This document shows positions 60,159-64,000 of a stretch of 64,000 nt of DNA, piece by piece (positions within the stretch are counted from its first letter, which is position 1; each line of letters begins with the position of its first letter). This DNA is from Thermoplasmatota archaeon. Its GTDB lineage: Archaea > Thermoplasmatota > Thermoplasmata > UBA10834. The DNA lies in NCBI GenBank assembly GCA_018818785.1, contig JAHIRF010000006.1, forward strand, positions 1-64,000, given 5' to 3'. Below the pieces are notes generated by a model that was not told the origin of the DNA, did no database searches, and saw nothing but the letters and a program-made list of their open reading frames with translations. The position numbers and the translations under genes are program-made.

Positions 60159-60395
60159 ATGACGTCGGAGCAACCAGGACAGGCGCCTTCGAGGAGCTGC
60201 GTTTCTTGTGGTCGAGCAATAGCTTGGGATGCAAATGTGTGTCCGTACTGCGGCCATGATTTCCGGCCCGCGATGACGGGACCGCAGGGAACTGGGAAGA
60301 AGGAATTCAAAGGCAGTCTGGCAGTATTGATCGTGTTGATTGTCCTCTGCTGGCCAGCAGGACTCATCTACTTCTTCATGAAAAGGGAGTATTGA
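60159..60395 (+). CDS. Zinc-ribbon small membrane protein
   Basis: 78 residues from ATG 60159. The zinc ribbon is SCVSCGRAIAWDANVCPYCG. One membrane helix follows (SLAVLIVLIVLCWPAGLIYF) with a short charged end. It resembles the single-helix zinc-ribbon proteins common in archaea. An upstream frame to 59904 has no coding character. TAACATTTTAATATTGG at about 60070 may be the promoter. Confidence 0.68.
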   Translation: MTSEQPGQAPSRSCVSCGRAIAWDANVCPYCGHDFRPAMTGPQGTGKKEFKGSLAVLIVLIVLCWPAGLIYFFMKREY

Positions 60396-60530
60396 CCGTT
60401 AGCCGAACGTGTCGATATCCGACGCGCACCATGAATAGCGGGAGCTGGGGCGCAATTCATGGTCATTCGTCTTGTCCAGATAAACAAGTGCGGTCAGCAT
60501 CGAGTCAGATTTCGAATGCACTAGTATGAT

Positions 60531-61049
60531 TCATTCAGATTGGTTCATCGGATATTCGCCCCTCTGAAGGGTTCTAGGACCACAACATGAGGGAAACTCT
60601 CGATACCGTTGGCAACTTCTGCATGTTGAGAACACTCTGCGGCCTTTCAAGAATGAGAATGAGATCGCAACTGCTAGCCCAGCGATGACCACGACCAATT
60701 GTAGACCTTCGGGGGCATAGATTGCGGAGAAAAGAGCGGCACCAAGAGATATTCCGAGACATGCGTTGAATAGTATGGATAATCGATGGTTCTTGCTCAG
60801 AAGCCGCATCAGATTGACTGCGAAGAATGACAATGCGATAGGGAAGGTGATTGCGAATGAGATCGGGCTCACGATCAACAGCAATAGCGCGGTTACGAGT
60901 GCGGATGGATAGACCGTGGCGCAGCCTCTGCAAACGCGTCGTCCCTTTATCTTGAAAACATGGTCGTCAAACCTCCCGCAAAGTGGGTGGTGTGATAGGA
61001 TGATTGGATCACCGTCGATCTTCGACACTATGCGCTTTATCAGACTCAC
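60531..61049 (-). CDS. DUF2085-like membrane protein
   Basis: 172 residues. The N-terminus has LSHHPLCGRFDDHVFKIKGR, then RVCRGCATVYPSALVT, the Cys/His pattern of DUF2085. About three to four membrane helices follow (TALLLLIVSPISFAITFPIA, ALFSAIYAPEGLQLVVVIAG). A second Cys cluster (FSTCRSCQRYREFPSCCG) lies near the C-terminus. It may bind metal at the membrane; function unknown. Confidence 0.68.
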   Translation of the reverse strand: MSLIKRIVSKIDGDPIILSHHPLCGRFDDHVFKIKGRRVCRGCATVYPSALVTALLLLIVSPISFAITFPIALSFFAVNLMRLLSKNHRLSILFNACLGISLGAALFSAIYAPEGLQLVVVIAGLAVAISFSFLKGRRVFSTCRSCQRYREFPSCCGPRTLQRGEYPMNQSE

Positions 61050-61211
61050 GAACCCATGAACTCGATCCAGGTGTAATTAGCTTTGCGATTGCAGATGAAA
61101 TCGTCAATAACATATGATCTGCAGTACAATAGAAGCCAAGACAGCTAGGAGTCGCTGCAAGACGACATCGTACTAATAACCGCGACGACCATAATGCTTG
61201 GGTGAGATACC

Positions 61212-62132
61212 GTGCCAGAGAAACCATTGTTCATCAGACGCCTGGAGAAGAATGGCTGCCAGGGAAGCGTTACCTCAACCACGCATCTCGAAGAACTCGG
61301 AGAAGAGGTACAGTCACTGCACAGGGAGGGGCTGCTTGACAAGGTCTTATACCGCGAGTTTGCGAAATACTATTTCACGCCGGCATTGCCCAAGAGCATT
61401 CCGAATGCGAAATCGATGATCGTCGTTGCTGTACCGCAACCCATGCTGCGGACGACCTTCATTTGGAAGGGCAACAAAGTGCAGGTTATCGTTCCCCCTA
61501 ACTACTATGACGTTAACAAGGTGAGCTGGCGTGCTAGACACGAATTGAAGATGGCTTTCGAACCAAGACAATACAAACTAGTCAGGGCCTTGTTGCCCGT
61601 CAAGCTCCTTGCGGTGAGAAGCGGCCTGGCCAGATATGGCAGGAATAATATCACGTATATCCCGAAATACGGCAGCTTCCATCGCCTGACAGCGTTCTAT
61701 TCAGACTACGAAAGCTCGGTCGATAACTGGCAGGACAAGGAAGCACTCCCATCGTGTGTGAAGTGTAAGGCGTGCATCGATGCCTGCCAGACAGGCGCTA
61801 TCCAGAAGGACAGGTTCTTGATCAGAGCTGAGAGATGTCTTACCTACCGGAACGAAAAGGACTCGAAGCTGGGGTTCCCCGAATGGGTAGGTGCTTCGGT
61901 TCACGACTCCATCATCGGATGCATGCGGTGTCAGAAGGTCTGCCCCTACAACAGAGATGTCGTAGATTGGTGCATCGATAGGGGGGCGTTCAGCGAGAAG
62001 GAGACTGCATATCTTCTAAGAGGCAGGTTCAACGGCGAAAAAGCCGCGAAGATGAACAAGAAGCTCATGAGGATCGGCCTCGACCTTAGCACATTCCCAA
62101 GAAATCTGAAGGTTCTATTGGATATGGAATGA
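61212..62132 (+). CDS. QueG-like iron-sulfur protein
   Basis: 306 residues from GTG 61212. The first 190 residues resemble the N-terminal part of epoxyqueuosine reductase (SMIVVAVPQPMLRTTF, VRSGLARYGRNNITYIPKYG). Two [4Fe-4S] motifs follow: PSCVKCKACIDACQTGAI and GCMRCQKVCPYNRD. Bacterial QueG needs cobalamin; the cobalamin pocket cannot be judged here. Archaea make archaeosine, not queuosine, so a related reductase or dehalogenase-like role is more likely than queuosine synthesis. Confidence 0.8.
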   Translation: MPEKPLFIRRLEKNGCQGSVTSTTHLEELGEEVQSLHREGLLDKVLYREFAKYYFTPALPKSIPNAKSMIVVAVPQPMLRTTFIWKGNKVQVIVPPNYYDVNKVSWRARHELKMAFEPRQYKLVRALLPVKLLAVRSGLARYGRNNITYIPKYGSFHRLTAFYSDYESSVDNWQDKEALPSCVKCKACIDACQTGAIQKDRFLIRAERCLTYRNEKDSKLGFPEWVGASVHDSIIGCMRCQKVCPYNRDVVDWCIDRGAFSEKETAYLLRGRFNGEKAAKMNKKLMRIGLDLSTFPRNLKVLLDME

Positions 62133-62262
62133 TCATCCCGCTCAATCACAGCGTCATCCATCCACACGCAGTTGGAGAAGAAATCACTGGGTAGGTTTAA
62201 TAATCGCCTCGAATATTCACAGGGCGTAGTCCTGGCAACAGTACTATCTGGAGGAACGGGGC

Positions 62263-63090
62263 ATGGGAAAGATTTCACGTGGGTGGCAGCTGACCAAGAT
62301 GAGCTTGAGGATCATACGGAAGGACAAGGAATTGTTGCTCTTTCCAGTTTTGTCAGGAGTCTTCACGATACTGATCATCGTCGGATTCCTAGCAGGCATG
62401 TTCTATTCGATCGGTATCGAAGGAATCTTCGATGTGACGGAAAACTACTCGTTCATAGCGATCTTCGCTGGGCTATACTTCCTGTGCTACTTTGTGACCA
62501 TATTCTTCAATGCAGCAATCGTGGGCTGTGCAATGAAACGACTCGACGGAGGCATACCCAAATTGCGTGACGGGTTCAGAATCGCTAGGGAGAATATTGG
62601 TAGGATCCTCGCATGGACCCTCTTCGCTGCCACGGTCGGTCTGGTCCTGAGAATGATCCAGGAAAGGGCAGGAATCATCGGCAGGATAATCATCGGGTTC
62701 ATAGGCATTGCATGGGCTCTCGGAACATTCTTCGTCGTGCCCGTCCTGATATTCGAGAAGGTCGGTCCCCTGACCGCGATGAAGCGCAGCGCATCGGTTT
62801 TCAAAGGCGTCTGGGGGGAGACACTCGCGGGCAACATAGGCCTGGGGTTCATATTCATCCTTGCTGGCCTGCTAGGTCTGCTGGCAATCATACTGGGTGC
62901 CTTGCTGGGCGGAGTCACGGGACTGATCATCGGACTTGCCATTGCAGTCGGTTACTGGATTGCGCTTGCGGTGGTCGCATCGGCTGCACAGTCCATCCTG
63001 ACAGCAGCTCTGTACAGATACGCCACGACAGGCAAGGTGTCGAGGGAGTTCGGATCGAAGCAGTTGTTCGAGAACCCGTGGAGATACTGA
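62263..63090 (+). CDS. DUF6159-like integral membrane protein
   Basis: 275 residues with about six membrane helices, including LLLFPVLSGVFTILIIVGFL, FIAIFAGLYFLCYFVTIFFN and GFIFILAGLLGLLAIILGAL. The N-terminal WQLTKMSLRIIRKDKELLLF, AAIVGCAMKRLDGG and EKVGPLTAMKRSASVFKGVW are typical of the DUF6159 family of archaeal membrane proteins. Function unknown. GAACGGGGC lies upstream of the ATG. Confidence 0.75.
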   Translation: MGKISRGWQLTKMSLRIIRKDKELLLFPVLSGVFTILIIVGFLAGMFYSIGIEGIFDVTENYSFIAIFAGLYFLCYFVTIFFNAAIVGCAMKRLDGGIPKLRDGFRIARENIGRILAWTLFAATVGLVLRMIQERAGIIGRIIIGFIGIAWALGTFFVVPVLIFEKVGPLTAMKRSASVFKGVWGETLAGNIGLGFIFILAGLLGLLAIILGALLGGVTGLIIGLAIAVGYWIALAVVASAAQSILTAALYRYATTGKVSREFGSKQLFENPWRY

Positions 63091-63446
63091 TGCACAGAAT
63101 CACTTGGGATTGAGCTCGATGAGTCCGACTCGTTTGATCAGCCGTGCGACCTCGAGACAAGCCGCAAAGGAAGTCAATCATAAGATAGTCTACCACAATC
63201 CGTAATAAGGCATCGAACCGCGCGTATGTCATCAAGAAAGAGATAGAAACGCGTCTGACGCAGGGAAGAGATCGCTAGGATGGAGCAGACCATAGATGTT
63301 TCGAAACTCATGCGCTCATCCAGGATCTCCAAGGTTGACACAAAGATAGCGTCAGGGATCAGAATTGACTATTCAGGACGGGCGATGTTCATATAGCATC
63401 ATTGCAATTCCAGGGTTGCGTTTCCGAACGCATGGGGGTTTAATGA
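63091..63446. other. 356-bp gap before the last gene
   Basis: A 38-codon frame (63280-63396; MEQTIDVSKLMRSSRISKVD) is the only candidate and has no good start signal. The gap also contains a TATA-like TTCATATAGC at about 63388-63397, which together with GGGGG (63434-63438) probably forms the promoter and leader of the protease gene at 63447. Confidence 0.4.
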
Positions 63447-64000
63447 ATGGCTTTTAGATCTAAAGGGATATCAGCTTCCCTGACAGTCTTTATCGTGATT
63501 GTATCAGGAACGATGTTAGCGTTTTCCACATCAGCGGCTCATGGGCCACCAGTCGATGATTGGACTGTGGCGTTGTATATAGCAGCTGATAACAACCTGG
63601 AAATTGCATGGGACCATTATACTCTACGAGGGCTTCTGGATATTCCTGACTCAGATGATGTGAACATCGTCGCTATGGTCGATCGACTGAGCACGAACGG
63701 CACTGAATTATTGGAGTTCTCAGGGGACACATACGAAGTAGTGGCGACCTACCCCGAGATGAACACCGGCCTTGGCGAGACCTTCTCGTTCTTCCTCAGC
63801 GAAGTGACGACAATGTATCCGTCTGAGAACCTGTGTGTGATCGCGTGGGACCATGGCGGCTCATGGCTCGGCTTCTGCTCAGATGACTCCCAGGGAGGGC
63901 TCATCGGCATGAACGATTTCAGCTATGCCTTGAATGACGCAGGCGTCTACATCGATGTGTTCGCCTTGGATGCGTGCATCATGTCGACCACAGAGGTGAT
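63447..64000 (+). CDS. Secreted clostripain-like cysteine protease (family C11), third copy, 3' end outside window
   Basis: The frame is open to the window end, giving 184 codons of the N-terminal part. The ATG at 63447 lies 8 nt after GGGGG. A signal peptide (SKGISASLTVFIVIVSGTML) is followed by DDWTVALYIAADNNLEIAW. The catalytic His lies in IAWDHGGSWLGF and the catalytic Cys in FALDACIMSTTEV just before the end. The gene has lower GC than the copy at 511 and is clearly a separate paralogue. The C-terminal part cannot be described. Confidence 0.88.
   Translation, partial: MAFRSKGISASLTVFIVIVSGTMLAFSTSAAHGPPVDDWTVALYIAADNNLEIAWDHYTLRGLLDIPDSDDVNIVAMVDRLSTNGTELLEFSGDTYEVVATYPEMNTGLGETFSFFLSEVTTMYPSENLCVIAWDHGGSWLGFCSDDSQGGLIGMNDFSYALNDAGVYIDVFALDACIMSTTEV

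Noticed and set aside
61212-62132. True epoxyqueuosine reductase
   Set aside because: The iron-sulfur part fits, but archaea are not known to make queuosine and the cobalamin region could not be confirmed, so only QueG-like is stated.

Overview
This window is archaeal DNA. The housekeeping genes are of archaeal type: Kae1, a fibrillarin-type methyltransferase, archaeal S15 followed by a DHH (RecJ/GAN-like) nuclease, an archaeal NAD kinase preceded by an inositol-monophosphatase-family gene, and a two-domain GlmU-like enzyme with a GlmM-like mutase. Several genes have TATA-like boxes about 25-30 nt before the start codon, which suggests leaderless mRNAs. The abundance of secreted cysteine proteases of the clostripain (C11) type and the gene content fit a protein-degrading Thermoplasmatota-like euryarchaeon (sediment MBG-D type lineages are one possibility). 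That placement is inference, not proof.

Layout. 1-21.3 kb is ordinary chromosome: an ornithine-cyclodeaminase-family 3' end, a secreted C11 protease, Kae1, a minus-strand block (fibrillarin, NUDIX, S15, DHH nuclease, soluble histidine kinase), a plus-strand block (winged-helix regulator, two small proteins, IMPase, NAD kinase, PH-like membrane protein, JAMM protein), amino-sugar nucleotide genes, then large cell-surface proteins. At 21383 lies tRNA-Leu(CAG). Its 3' end is the left attachment site of an integrated element of about 15.2 kb (21447-36635), AT-richer than its flanks. It starts with a tyrosine integrase and carries defence-type genes: nuclease-like proteins with PD-(D/E)XK-type motifs, a type IIG-like restriction-methylation enzyme, a DpnI homologue with a Q in place of the catalytic E, a GNAT toxin with a small partner, and HEPN-type proteins. 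A perfect 22-bp copy of the tRNA 3' end closes it. Directly after comes a second, decayed element (to about 40232) with a 5'-truncated relative of the same integrase and a P2-type ATPase, ending in a third att-like sequence.

40-64 kb is accessory chromosome: a second and third C11 protease (the third runs off the window end), a second lollipop-shaped surface protein (8 repeats, Ig-like domain, coiled-coil stalk, C-terminal membrane anchor), a C39-like protease, a thrombospondin-type-3-repeat protein, many small zinc-ribbon proteins, a radical SAM enzyme, a methyltransferase, a QueG-like iron-sulfur protein and a NYN-LOTUS protein next to a SAP-like protein. A degenerate dispersed repeat of about 40-80 bp, whose tail resembles the attachment site, recurs through 36.6-49.3 kb.

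Two features cut across the window. First, genes for exported proteins often carry a GGGGGAG-like Shine-Dalgarno element 6-8 nt before the start. This and similar elements argue for non-AUG starts (CTG at 511, ATT at 42468 and 27909) that restore otherwise missing N-termini. Second, several hairpins and palindromes sit at regulatory positions.
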